Below, one piece after another: positions 1 to 5,280 of a DNA stretch of 6,451 nucleotides. The notes under the pieces were generated by a model. That model saw only the letters and a list, made by a program, of their open reading frames with translations. It made no database searches and was not told where the DNA came from. Both the position numbers and the translations under genes were made by a program. The stretch comes from Firmicutes bacterium UBA1535 (GTDB lineage Bacteria; Bacillota; Clostridia; Tissierellales; Sedimentibacteraceae), in assembly GCA_002323775.1 (NCBI GenBank), contig DCPV01000191.1, positions 1 to 6,451 on the forward strand, written 5' to 3'. Within the stretch, counting starts at the first letter, position 1. Every line of letters starts with the position of its first letter.

Positions 1-52
1 CACTCTGAAAAGTTAATGCCTCTTATAATCAAGGCATTAACTTTTCAGAGTG
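1..52. repeat. Perfect 21-bp inverted repeat (fold-back) at the left edge, inside tsaB
   Basis: Bases 1-21 are the exact reverse complement of bases 32-52, with a 10-base spacer at 22-31. The minus-strand reading from the tsaB start runs into the right arm as THSEKLMP and then hits a TGA. The plus-strand reading of bases 1-30 gives HSEKLMPLII, which is how a TsaB protein normally continues. The left arm therefore looks like the true downstream tsaB sequence joined in reverse orientation. This is the pattern of an inverted chimera at a contig end, not of a terminator: there is no T-run, and the repeat lies in conserved coding sequence. Confidence 0.85.
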
Positions 53-154
53 AGTTTTTTTATGATTTAACAAATACTCACAAAGAAGTCTGTTGTCCTC
101 TGAAATTGCACAGGAGGCTGTAAGTCCTGCTGATTCAATTCCTAAAATTTTCAT
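29..154 (-). CDS. tsaB: tRNA threonylcarbamoyladenosine biosynthesis protein TsaB, N-terminal fragment broken at the window edge
   Basis: TsaB is the non-catalytic, ASKHA-fold partner of TsaD. With TsaE it helps transfer the threonylcarbamoyl group to A37 of ANN-decoding tRNAs in the cytoplasm. Only 41 residues are readable. They match the family start: MKILGIESAG at 1-10, the strand-turn-strand LTASCAISED at 11-20, and the hallmark THSEKLMP at 34-41. Full-length proteins are about 220-240 residues, so most of the gene is missing. The TGA at 31-29 falls inside the fold-back at 1-52 and is probably not biological. ATG at 154 is the first usable start; the frame stays open upstream without ATG, GTG or TTG until the end of tsaE. 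The ribosome site is poor (AGGTG, 13 bases away). Position directly after tsaE is the usual Firmicute order (tsaE-tsaB-rimI-tsaD). Confidence 0.85.
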   Translation of the reverse strand: MKILGIESAGLTASCAISEDNRLLCEYLLNHKKTHSEKLMP

Positions 155-164
155 AATTATGCTA

Positions 165-236
165 ATGCACCTATTGCTTAAAATGTCATAAACCTTTGTA
201 TAATGGTCAAAGTTGCTAAAGGCAAACTTGGTGCAT
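165..236 (-). repeat. 72-base palindromic element, copy A, between tsaE and tsaB
   Basis: On the minus strand the element begins ATGCACC and ends GGTGCAT, a perfect 7-bp terminal stem. It is preceded by TAACGAAAGGAA and followed, after exactly 10 bases, by the tsaB ATG. Inside, CTTTG and CAAAG (208-212 and 194-198) can form a 5-bp hairpin with a 9-base loop, extendable by two A-T pairs past a bulged base. A sister copy lies at 2069-2141 upstream of murC. The outer 20 or so bases on each side are alike in the two copies, while the centres are not. It could be a dispersed MITE/REP-like repeat or a cis-acting RNA; the sequence alone does not decide. Confidence 0.65.
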
Positions 237-249
237 TTCCTTTCGTTAT

Positions 250-708
250 TTATAAATTCTTTAAGCGTTCTATTATAATGTCAAACTGTTCGCCAACACC
301 GCTAATATCCAAATATCTTTTGTCACTTTCATAATCGATAGTGATATTTATATTGATTGCTGATTTTGGTATAAGTCCTTTTATCTTGCTTGCCCACTCT
401 ATGATACATACTCCGTCTGAATTAATGTATTCATCATAGCCTAAATCTATCATATCATCTTCTGCCTCAAGTCTGTATGCGTCCATATGATATAGATTGA
501 GTCTGCCCTTATACTCTTTGATTATAGTAAATGTTGGGCTTGTGACATAATCCTCTATAAGCATACCTTTTGCAATAGACTGAGTCAGTGTTGTTTTTCC
601 TGCCCCAAGGTCTCCCTCTAAGCATATAACAGAACCAGCTTGTAAGTTTTCACCAATTATTTTACCAACTCTGTCCGTATCTTGTAAATTATTTAATATG
701 ATAATCAT
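250..708 (-). CDS. tsaE: tRNA threonylcarbamoyladenosine biosynthesis ATPase TsaE
   Basis: TsaE is the small cytoplasmic P-loop ATPase that drives turnover of the TsaB-TsaD complex in t6A37 tRNA synthesis. The 152-residue length is typical. The Walker A loop GDLGAGKTT is at residues 32-40, followed by the family motifs SPTFTI (57-62), LYHMDAYRL (72-80) and the Walker-B-like CIIEWASKI (101-109). The start ATG at 708 lies 15 bases after the murC stop; the Shine-Dalgarno AAAGGA overlaps that stop codon, 11 bases before the start, so the gene is almost certainly cotranscribed with murC. A 95-base gap holding palindromic element A separates it from tsaB. All expected motifs are intact. The older names YjeE or 'ATP/GTP hydrolase' refer to the same family. 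Confidence 0.96.
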   Translation of the reverse strand: MIIILNNLQDTDRVGKIIGENLQAGSVICLEGDLGAGKTTLTQSIAKGMLIEDYVTSPTFTIIKEYKGRLNLYHMDAYRLEAEDDMIDLGYDEYINSDGVCIIEWASKIKGLIPKSAININITIDYESDKRYLDISGVGEQFDIIIERLKNL

Positions 709-723
709 ATAAATTTTATTCCT

Positions 724-2058
724 TTATCCAAGTAATATTTTAACAATCTCATTTACATCGCCAGCACCCATGACAACTATTGTGTCTTTGGCATCTGCCT
801 TTTCCAATGCAAGCGACGCTGCTATTTCAAAGCTCTGAGCATATATTGCTCTTTTATTATATTTTTTAGCTTCCTCTGCCAATTTCTCGGAGCTGACCTC
901 TCCATTATCAATTTCTCTTGCTGCATAAATATCAACAAATATTATTTCATCCGACAGCTCAAACACCTTAGCAAATTCTTCAAATAAGCTTTTAGTTCTC
1001 GTGTAAGTATGAGGTTGAAATATAGTTATTACCTTACCATTAGTATTTTTTCTGGCAGTTAATAATGATGTCTTTATTTCATCAGGGTGATGAGCATAAT
1101 CGTCTATAATGCTTATATCATCTATCTTCCCTCTAAACTCAAATCTTCTCTTTGTTCCTATAAATTGCTTTAGACCTCTCTTGATAGTTTCAATATCAAT
1201 TCCAAGCTTTATTGAAACTGCAATGACAGATAATGCGTTTAACACATTATGCTCGCCAAATACACTTAACTCAACCTCAAAGCTTATATCTCCATAATTT
1301 ACTGCAAATTTTGGCTGTGGCATATATTCTATGTCACTTGCAAATATATCAGCAGAATTATCAAGTCCGAATGAAACTAATTCTGAGTTTATTCCTTTAA
1401 ATAATTCCTTATCTAAATTATTTACTACAAGCAATCCGTCATTCGGCAATTTGTTTGCAAATTCAACAAAGGCAGAATTAATATCATTAATATCCTTATA
1501 ATAATCAAGATGATCTTCTGCTATATTAAGTATGACGCTAATACTTGGATTAAAGTTCAAAAAATTTCTTTTATATTCGCAAGCTTCTGTCAACAGTAAA
1601 TCTCCATTGCCTATTTTTACATTTCCATTAATAGCATTCAGCTCTCCACCTAAAAATATAGTTGGATCTAAGCTTGAGCTTACTAAAATTGAAGATAACA
1701 TTCCTGTTGTAGTAGTTTTACCATGAGTTCCGGATATAGCAATTGAATGTTTGTATTCTTTCATTATATTGCCAATAAATTCAGCTCTTTTTTGGATTTC
1801 TATACCAAGTTCTTTAGCCCTTAAAAACTCTGCATTATCATCGCTGATAGCCGAGGTGTATACAACTAAATCTACAGTTTCATCTATGTTTTCAGCCTTG
1901 TGACCAATATATATTTTTGCTCCGTCATTTTGTAATTTTTTCAATAATTCTGAATTGTTCCTATCTGAGCCTGATACTTTAATATTTTTATTCAGCATTA
2001 ATTTTGCCAAGGCACTCATGCTGATTCCGCCTATTCCAATGAAAAAAATATGTTTCAT
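724..2058 (-). CDS. murC: UDP-N-acetylmuramate--L-alanine ligase MurC
   Basis: MurC performs the ATP-dependent addition of L-alanine to UDP-N-acetylmuramate, the first step of the peptidoglycan stem peptide, in the cytoplasm. With the ATG at 2058 the protein is 444 residues, a usual length. The N-terminal UDP-binding fold opens with GIGGISMSALA (8-18). The ATP loop GTHGKTTT is at 110-117, the central domain carries TEACEY (157-162) and NIAEDHLDYY (178-187), and the C-terminal domain has GTKRRFE (301-307), DDYAHHPDE (319-327) and QPHTYTRTK (348-356). All are family signatures, and D-D-Y-AHHP marks MurC rather than MurD/E/F. In-frame earlier starts exist (ATG at 2070, TTG at 2085), but they lie inside palindromic element B, and only the 2058 start gives the normal MKHIFFIGIGG beginning. 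It heads the murC-tsaE-tsaB transcript from the promoter at 2213-2241. Confidence 0.97.
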   Translation of the reverse strand: MKHIFFIGIGGISMSALAKLMLNKNIKVSGSDRNNSELLKKLQNDGAKIYIGHKAENIDETVDLVVYTSAISDDNAEFLRAKELGIEIQKRAEFIGNIMKEYKHSIAISGTHGKTTTTGMLSSILVSSSLDPTIFLGGELNAINGNVKIGNGDLLLTEACEYKRNFLNFNPSISVILNIAEDHLDYYKDINDINSAFVEFANKLPNDGLLVVNNLDKELFKGINSELVSFGLDNSADIFASDIEYMPQPKFAVNYGDISFEVELSVFGEHNVLNALSVIAVSIKLGIDIETIKRGLKQFIGTKRRFEFRGKIDDISIIDDYAHHPDEIKTSLLTARKNTNGKVITIFQPHTYTRTKSLFEEFAKVFELSDEIIFVDIYAAREIDNGEVSSEKLAEEAKKYNKRAIYAQSFEIAASLALEKADAKDTIVVMGAGDVNEIVKILLG

Positions 2059-2068
2059 ATTTATTCCC

Positions 2069-2141
2069 ATGCACCTATTTCGCAAAAATCCATGTCTCTT
2101 TTGAAAAAAGAGATTAATATCTGCATACTAATTTGGTGCAT
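2069..2141 (-). repeat. 73-base palindromic element, copy B, in the murC leader
   Basis: Sister of the element at 165-236. On the minus strand it starts ATGCACC and ends GGTGCAT (perfect 7-bp terminal stem), is preceded by TAATGAAAGGAG, and ends exactly 10 bases before the murC ATG at 2058. The centre holds a strong hairpin: TCTCTTTT pairs with AAAAGAGA (2113-2106 with 2102-2095) around a 3-base loop. That stem is unrelated in sequence to the hairpin of copy A, yet sits in a comparable place. The AGGTG of the 3' arm is the only ribosome-site-like purine run near the start and would be paired in the folded form. This is suggestive of translation control, but it is equally explained by a mobile palindromic repeat that landed next to both genes. 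Confidence 0.65.
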
Positions 2142-2170
2142 CTCCTTTCATTATTTTCATTATTAATCAT
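2114..2170 (-). CDS. Possible 18-codon leader peptide upstream of murC
   Basis: A short frame, MINNENNERRCTKLVCRY followed by TAA, begins at the ATG at 2170. It is preceded by AGAGG at a 7-base spacing, a better ribosome site than the one in front of murC. It lies in the predicted 5' leader, downstream of the promoter at 2213-2241, and its end runs into the 5' half of palindromic element B. Translation of it would disturb folding of the element's terminal stem. No homologous leader peptide is recognised, and the frame may be chance. Confidence 0.25.
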   Translation of the reverse strand: MINNENNERRCTKLVCRY

Positions 2171-2212
2171 TTTTAAACCTCTACCCCATTATAATAATTT
2201 CCCTAACTAATC

Positions 2213-2241
2213 ATTATATAACTATTTTAATACTTTGTAAA
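2213..2241 (-). promoter_or_regulatory. Sigma-A type promoter for murC-tsaE-tsaB
   Basis: On the minus strand TTTACA (2241-2236) is followed after exactly 17 bases by a perfect TATAAT (2218-2213). This matches the housekeeping consensus at 11 of 12 positions. The predicted start near 2206 gives a leader of roughly 150 bases to the murC ATG, which contains the possible leader peptide and palindromic element B. The -35 box begins 15 bases beyond the apbE stop codon, and no terminator separates them. Confidence 0.75.
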
Positions 2242-2256
2242 TACGCAAAATTTATG

Positions 2257-3318
2257 CTACTTCTCAGCATTTATATACTTCTTAAATCCTTGCGTATATT
2301 TGACAGTTTCATCTGAGAAATTCCATACTGCTTCTACATTTTCAAATTTACTTAATAATTTTAGGCCATCCTCATAGCTCATGTTGTAAAGTGCTGTAGT
2401 TAGTGCATCTGCCAAGCCTGAATCCTCGCATATAATTGATACTGCATCAAAATAGTTTGCGGGCATTAGGGTATTCTTGTTAATAATATGATGATATCTA
2501 ACTCCGTCAAGCATGAAATACCTTTGATAATTGCCACTGGAAACAAGACATTCCTTATCAAGCTTTACCGTAAAAACATAAGGATTTTCATCGTCAAGTT
2601 TAGGATTTTGAAGTCCTACAGTCCATTTTTGACCATCCGGCTTTGCTCCCACAGAGCAAACATTGCCTCCTACATTTAATAAAAATGACTTTAGTCCTCT
2701 TTCTCTTGCATTTTCCACAGCTTTTTGTACAGCATAACCTTTAGCGATTGCTCCTACATCCAGTCTCATATTCTCATCTGCAAGATATACTGTCTGCTTT
2801 TCTTCGTCTATTATAAGCTTAGTTATATCTACATGTTCTGCTGCTTTTTTTAATTCATCTATAGTTGGAATTTCAGCAAATTCAGGATCATCAATATTTT
2901 TCTCTCTATAATCGTGCCAAATATTTAAAACACTCCCAAAGGCAACATTTACATATCCATCTGTTTTTTCATACATACTTTTTGAAAGTACTAATAAATC
3001 AATAATTTTTTTATCAACCTTGACTTCTTTAACCCCAGCATTATCATTTATTGTTTTTATATTATTAATACCCTCATAATCATTGTATATATCATATAAT
3101 TTATGATACTGCTCTAAGTCATCGTGTATAATCTGAATCTTCTCTTTAAAAGCTTGTTCATTTTCATCATATCCAACAATCTTTGTTACCGTATCAAATA
3201 AGCTTAAAAATTCGGCTTCATATCTAGTTAACTTGTTTTGCTTACATGAAGTTAATAGTGTTAATGATATTAACACTGTACATATTGTAAAAAATAAAAT
3301 AATTAGTTTTTTATTCAT
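2257..3318 (-). CDS. apbE: ApbE-family FAD:protein FMN transferase, lipoprotein (FmnB type)
   Basis: The enzyme cleaves FAD with Mg2+ and attaches FMN covalently to a Ser/Thr of target proteins on the outer face of the membrane. The 353-residue protein begins with a lipoprotein signal peptide (MNKK, hydrophobic stretch, lipobox LTSC with Cys25). Family motifs in order are LFDTVTKI (40-47), NVAFGSVLNIW (124-134), LDVGAIAKGYA (186-196), LLNVGGNV (213-220), SSGNYQRYF (260-268), HHIINKNT (276-283) and ADALTTAL (303-310). Asp304 and Thr308 correspond to the Mg2+-ligand positions. The start ATG at 3318 has AGAGGTC 3 bases upstream. It follows the FMN-binding lipoprotein gene after a terminator, and that lipoprotein is its likely substrate, as with FmnB and PplA in Listeria. 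The old 'thiamine biosynthesis' name for the family is misleading. Confidence 0.95.
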   Translation of the reverse strand: MNKKLIILFFTICTVLISLTLLTSCKQNKLTRYEAEFLSLFDTVTKIVGYDENEQAFKEKIQIIHDDLEQYHKLYDIYNDYEGINNIKTINDNAGVKEVKVDKKIIDLLVLSKSMYEKTDGYVNVAFGSVLNIWHDYREKNIDDPEFAEIPTIDELKKAAEHVDITKLIIDEEKQTVYLADENMRLDVGAIAKGYAVQKAVENARERGLKSFLLNVGGNVCSVGAKPDGQKWTVGLQNPKLDDENPYVFTVKLDKECLVSSGNYQRYFMLDGVRYHHIINKNTLMPANYFDAVSIICEDSGLADALTTALYNMSYEDGLKLLSKFENVEAVWNFSDETVKYTQGFKKYINAEK

Positions 3319-3396
3319 CGTGACCTCTTTTGTTTAAATTTATATACTTAAGATTACTACAAAAACACTCAAAAATCAAGAAAAATTTCAAATTAA
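3319..3396 (-). promoter_or_regulatory. Likely apbE promoter region, boxes unclear
   Basis: A strong terminator lies just upstream (3397-3441), so apbE needs either read-through or its own promoter here. The minus strand has a plausible -10 run, TATATAAA around 3346-3339, but no well-spaced -35; TTGAGT lies 20 bases before TATATA, which is too far. The Shine-Dalgarno AGAGGTC directly precedes the apbE ATG. The existence of a promoter is inferred from the layout more than from the boxes. Confidence 0.3.
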
Positions 3397-3441
3397 AAAG
3401 TGTTTAATATATGGCATCTTGAACCATATATTAAACACTTT
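3397..3441 (-). terminator. Rho-independent terminator after the FMN-binding lipoprotein gene
   Basis: An 18-bp perfect stem (arms 3424-3441 and 3397-3414, 9-base loop) begins 15 bases past the lipoprotein stop codon. On the minus strand the stem runs into TTTTTAATTT, the expected U-rich tail. It separates the lipoprotein gene from apbE. The stem is AT-rich apart from the GG/CC pairs at the loop end and a few inner G-C pairs, so partial read-through into apbE is possible. Confidence 0.88.
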
Positions 3442-3456
3442 AATTTTAAAACAATA

Positions 3457-4548
3457 TTATTTACTTAAAGCTTTTTCTATTGCTTCAATTATATCCTTAA
3501 CACCAACAGTTACTGATGCTGTTAAGTCTGCTCCTGATGGAGCTCCTTTTTCGTTTATAGCTATGCCTTTTACTTCTTCTGCAGTTTTTCCAACTACATA
3601 GTCAGCAAATGCTTTAGCTTGCTCGTTCCACTCTTTTTGGATTCCAGAAGATTTCTTCATTCCGTAAGCATCACCAAGCTCATTTTTAGTTCTAACTTCT
3701 GCTGCTAAATCACTTGTTATCTTACCAGTAGCATCAAATTTAACTGTTCCTTGAGTTGCATCAACTATACAGCTTGTTACTTTTCCATCTGCTCCAGCTG
3801 TTAAAACTGTGTAGTAGCTATATGCCTGTCCTTGGCCTTCTTTTTCAGCTGTTGCATCTGCAGATTTAGCAATAGTTGTTACTGTTCCAAGACCTAATTT
3901 ATCTCCAGCTTTTGCTCCCATATCAGTTGCATTTCCAACTGCTTTTTCTATAGTATCAACAAAACCTTTGATACCTATAGTAACTGAAGCTGCTAAATCA
4001 GCATCTGTTGGAGCTCCTTTTTCATTTACAGCTATACCTTTTAACTCAGCTACAGTTTTACCAACTGCATATTGAGCCATAGCTGCTGCTTGCTCGTTCC
4101 ACTCTTTTTTAGCTCCACCGAACTTAACCATTCCGTAGTCAGCACCTAATTCATTCTTAGACTTAACTACAGTTGCTAAATCAGACAACACTTTTCCATC
4201 TTTAGAAAAGTTTATTTTAGTTTGAACTGCATCAATGATACATTCTACTATTTTGCCATCTTTATCCACTGTTACTGCTACAACTGTTGAATCAACTTGT
4301 GCTAATCCATCTTTTTCGCCAGCATCTTTTGAACTTCCTAAAGAAGTTGACACTGCATAACCAGTTTTTAAAGTTTCTCCTGCTGGAGGGTTTGTTCCAT
4401 CTGTTTTAGGTGGATTTGTTCCGTCTGTTTTTGGTGGATTTTCTCCATCTGTTTTTGGTGGATTGTTCTTATTAGCATTATTAGTACATCCTACTAACAT
4501 TATTATAACAAGAACTAGGCTCAAAGCCATTAATAATTTTTTGTTCAT
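3457..4548 (-). CDS. pplA: Lipoprotein with two FMN-binding domains (PplA-type flavoprotein electron carrier)
   Basis: This is the probable surface electron carrier of the cluster: a lipid-anchored protein whose two domains carry covalent FMN and pass electrons from membrane quinol to external acceptors. Residues 1-21 are a signal peptide ending in lipobox LVGC (Cys21). A flexible linker of NPPKTDG repeats follows (29-55), then two homologous domains, about 60-205 and 218-363, 157 residues apart. Each has a KNELG..YGM segment, KEWNEQA (149 and 306 onward), GK-V-GIA-NEKGAP and then DLAASVT (184-190) or DLTASVT (341-347). By family knowledge, FMN is added to a Ser/Thr in this last motif; Thr190 and Thr347 (alternatively Ser188 and Ser345) are the candidates. 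AAAGGG lies 8 bases before the ATG. The gene is visibly richer in G and C than its neighbours, has its own predicted promoter and terminator, and precedes the ApbE that would modify it. Confidence 0.88.
   Translation of the reverse strand: MNKKLLMALSLVLVIIMLVGCTNNANKNNPPKTDGENPPKTDGTNPPKTDGTNPPAGETLKTGYAVSTSLGSSKDAGEKDGLAQVDSTVVAVTVDKDGKIVECIIDAVQTKINFSKDGKVLSDLATVVKSKNELGADYGMVKFGGAKKEWNEQAAAMAQYAVGKTVAELKGIAVNEKGAPTDADLAASVTIGIKGFVDTIEKAVGNATDMGAKAGDKLGLGTVTTIAKSADATAEKEGQGQAYSYYTVLTAGADGKVTSCIVDATQGTVKFDATGKITSDLAAEVRTKNELGDAYGMKKSSGIQKEWNEQAKAFADYVVGKTAEEVKGIAINEKGAPSGADLTASVTVGVKDIIEAIEKALSK
3460..4371 (-). repeat. Internal duplication: two FMN-binding domain repeats with a 471-base period
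   Basis: Codons 60-205 and 218-363 of the lipoprotein gene encode two copies of one domain. The copies keep near-identical DNA in places: TGCTCGTTCCACTCTTTTT recurs on the plus strand near 3620 and again near 4091. They differ elsewhere, so the duplication is neither very recent nor fully diverged. PplA of Listeria also has two such domains, so the doubling probably predates this lineage. Confidence 0.85.
4393..4464 (-). repeat. Three tandem 24-base repeats encoding the NPPKTDG(E/T) linker
   Basis: Codons 29-52 of the lipoprotein are three back-to-back copies of an 8-residue unit, NPPKTDGE, NPPKTDGT and NPPKTDGT, followed by a degenerate fourth, NPPAGE. The proline-rich, charged unit suggests an extended tether lifting the flavin domains from the membrane anchor through the cell wall. 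Repeats of this kind can change copy number by slippage, so linker length may vary between strains. Confidence 0.9.
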
Positions 4549-4574
4549 TTTTTATTCCCTTTCTTTTTGGTTTC

Positions 4575-4642
4575 GACAATCAATCTTGTCATATAATTTT
4601 TTTATTTATCTCAAAATAAAAATTAATAATTTGGACAAGATT
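4575..4642. promoter_or_regulatory. GACAA-centred inverted repeats in the lipoprotein leader
   Basis: On the plus strand AATCTTGTC (4582-4590) and GACAAGATT (4634-4642) are perfect 9-base inverted copies 43 bases apart. GACAA at 4575-4579 also forms a tighter inverted pair with TTGTC at 4586-4590 (6-base spacer). They lie between the predicted promoter (4650-4677) and the lipoprotein start. They could be repressor half-sites or a long leader stem; the AT-only interior (for example AATTTTT and AAAAATT) may extend the stem. There is no U-run after it on the minus strand, so a terminator is unlikely. Confidence 0.35.
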
Positions 4643-4649
4643 TAAAAAT

Positions 4650-4677
4650 ATTAAATATTTCTAAATTTTACTGTAAA
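4650..4677 (-). promoter_or_regulatory. Candidate promoter for the FMN-binding lipoprotein gene
   Basis: On the minus strand TTTACA (4677-4672) is followed after 16 bases by TTTAAT (4655-4650), close to the housekeeping -35 and -10 boxes. The -35 overlaps the 11-base palindrome TTTACTGTAAA (plus strand 4667-4677), a possible operator. It lies 28 bases beyond the end of the Gx-transporter gene and about 100 bases before the lipoprotein ATG. The surrounding DNA is so AT-rich that chance matches are common. Confidence 0.45.
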
Positions 4678-4705
4678 CTATTTAATTTTTAACTTGAAAT
4701 AAATT

Positions 4706-5242
4706 TTATTTATAACCAAGCCCTTTTAAGGCCGGCAAAATAAACCTTAATATTATGGATGTTACCAATCCTGCTATTACTCCAAATATCAAGAGCGGAG
4801 GTAGGTAAAACCATAAATTCATCCCTGTATAAATTAGGGAAATTGCTGTAAATTGCCCAATATTATGAAAAATTGCTCCAAAAATGCTCAATATTAAATA
4901 TGATATCTTATCTTTAAATATAAGCAATAGAGTAATCATAATTAATATAGAAAACATTCCGCCAGTAAAGCTTAAAAAGCCTGCCACAGCACCTCTAGTC
5001 ATAAATACAAACAATGCTTTTAATACTACCATGCTCAATGCTGATGATTTTCCTACAAAAAACAAGGCGTACATTACAACTATATTCGCAAGTCCAAATT
5101 TAATTCCCGGTGCAGGTATAGGAACTGAAGGTAAAACATTCTCAACTATTGATAATATCAATGCCATCGCAAAAAGTATGGCTGTTAGAACTAATCTTTT
5201 AGTCTTATTCATATTTGATTTATATTGATTTTGAGAATTCAT
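4706..5242 (-). CDS. eetB: Gx-transporter family integral membrane protein (EetB type; Hpre_diP_synt_I family)
   Basis: A polytopic membrane protein of the family often labelled 'heptaprenyl diphosphate synthase component I'. In electron transfer loci it is the EetB partner of EetA; its exact chemistry is not settled, and the synthase name is doubtful because no catalytic prenyl synthase motif is present. From the ATG at 5242 it has 178 residues and about six hydrophobic spans (roughly 17-37, 50-64, 68-85, 92-108, 114-138, 146-170). Recognisable family signatures are PGIKFGLANIV (45-55), SFTGGMFS (91-98) and GAIFHNIGQ (122-130). A TTG at 5278 would add 12 basic residues but has no ribosome site; the 5242 start has a weak AGAAAG upstream, and the ATG at 5212 is a further option. 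The gene begins 38 bases after the NusG-II gene and is probably cotranscribed with it. Confidence 0.85.
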   Translation of the reverse strand: MNSQNQYKSNMNKTKRLVLTAILFAMALILSIVENVLPSVPIPAPGIKFGLANIVVMYALFFVGKSSALSMVVLKALFVFMTRGAVAGFLSFTGGMFSILIMITLLLIFKDKISYLILSIFGAIFHNIGQFTAISLIYTGMNLWFYLPPLLIFGVIAGLVTSIILRFILPALKGLGYK

Positions 5243-5280
5243 ACTTTTAGTCTTTCTTTTTTTTAATATTGGTTTCAAAA

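Noticed and set aside
1..52. Terminator or true pseudogene end of tsaB
   Set aside because: There is no T-run, the arms encode conserved TsaB residues, and the opposite strand carries the missing continuation; an artefact explains it better.
155..249. In-frame extension of tsaB upstream through element A
   Set aside because: The frame is open but has no ATG, GTG or TTG, and TsaB proteins start at MKIL; the openness comes from the repeat sequence.
1109..1726. Two plus-strand open frames of about 60 codons opposite murC
   Set aside because: They lie fully inside murC, which has all family motifs on the other strand, and they lack recognisable domains or convincing ribosome sites.
2069..2085. 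Earlier murC starts at ATG 2070 and TTG 2085
   Set aside because: They would add residues encoded by the palindromic element, sit almost on top of the purine run, and extend beyond the usual MurC N-terminus.
4582..4642. AATCTTGTC / GACAAGATT as a terminator of the eetA-eetB transcript
   Set aside because: The arms are 43 bases apart and no T-run follows on the minus strand. It is better kept as a possible leader or operator element.
4884..5228. A 114-codon plus-strand open frame
   Set aside because: It is the antisense shadow of the Gx-transporter membrane protein gene, which shows clear family motifs; the shadow protein has none.
4706..5242. Heptaprenyl diphosphate synthase
   Set aside because: The protein is a multi-span membrane protein without the DDxxD motifs of prenyl synthases; the database name is historical.
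5243..5278. TTG start at 5278 for the Gx-transporter gene
   Set aside because: It begins two bases after the preceding stop with no ribosome site; the added residues are lysine-rich and atypical. ATG at 5242 is more plausible.
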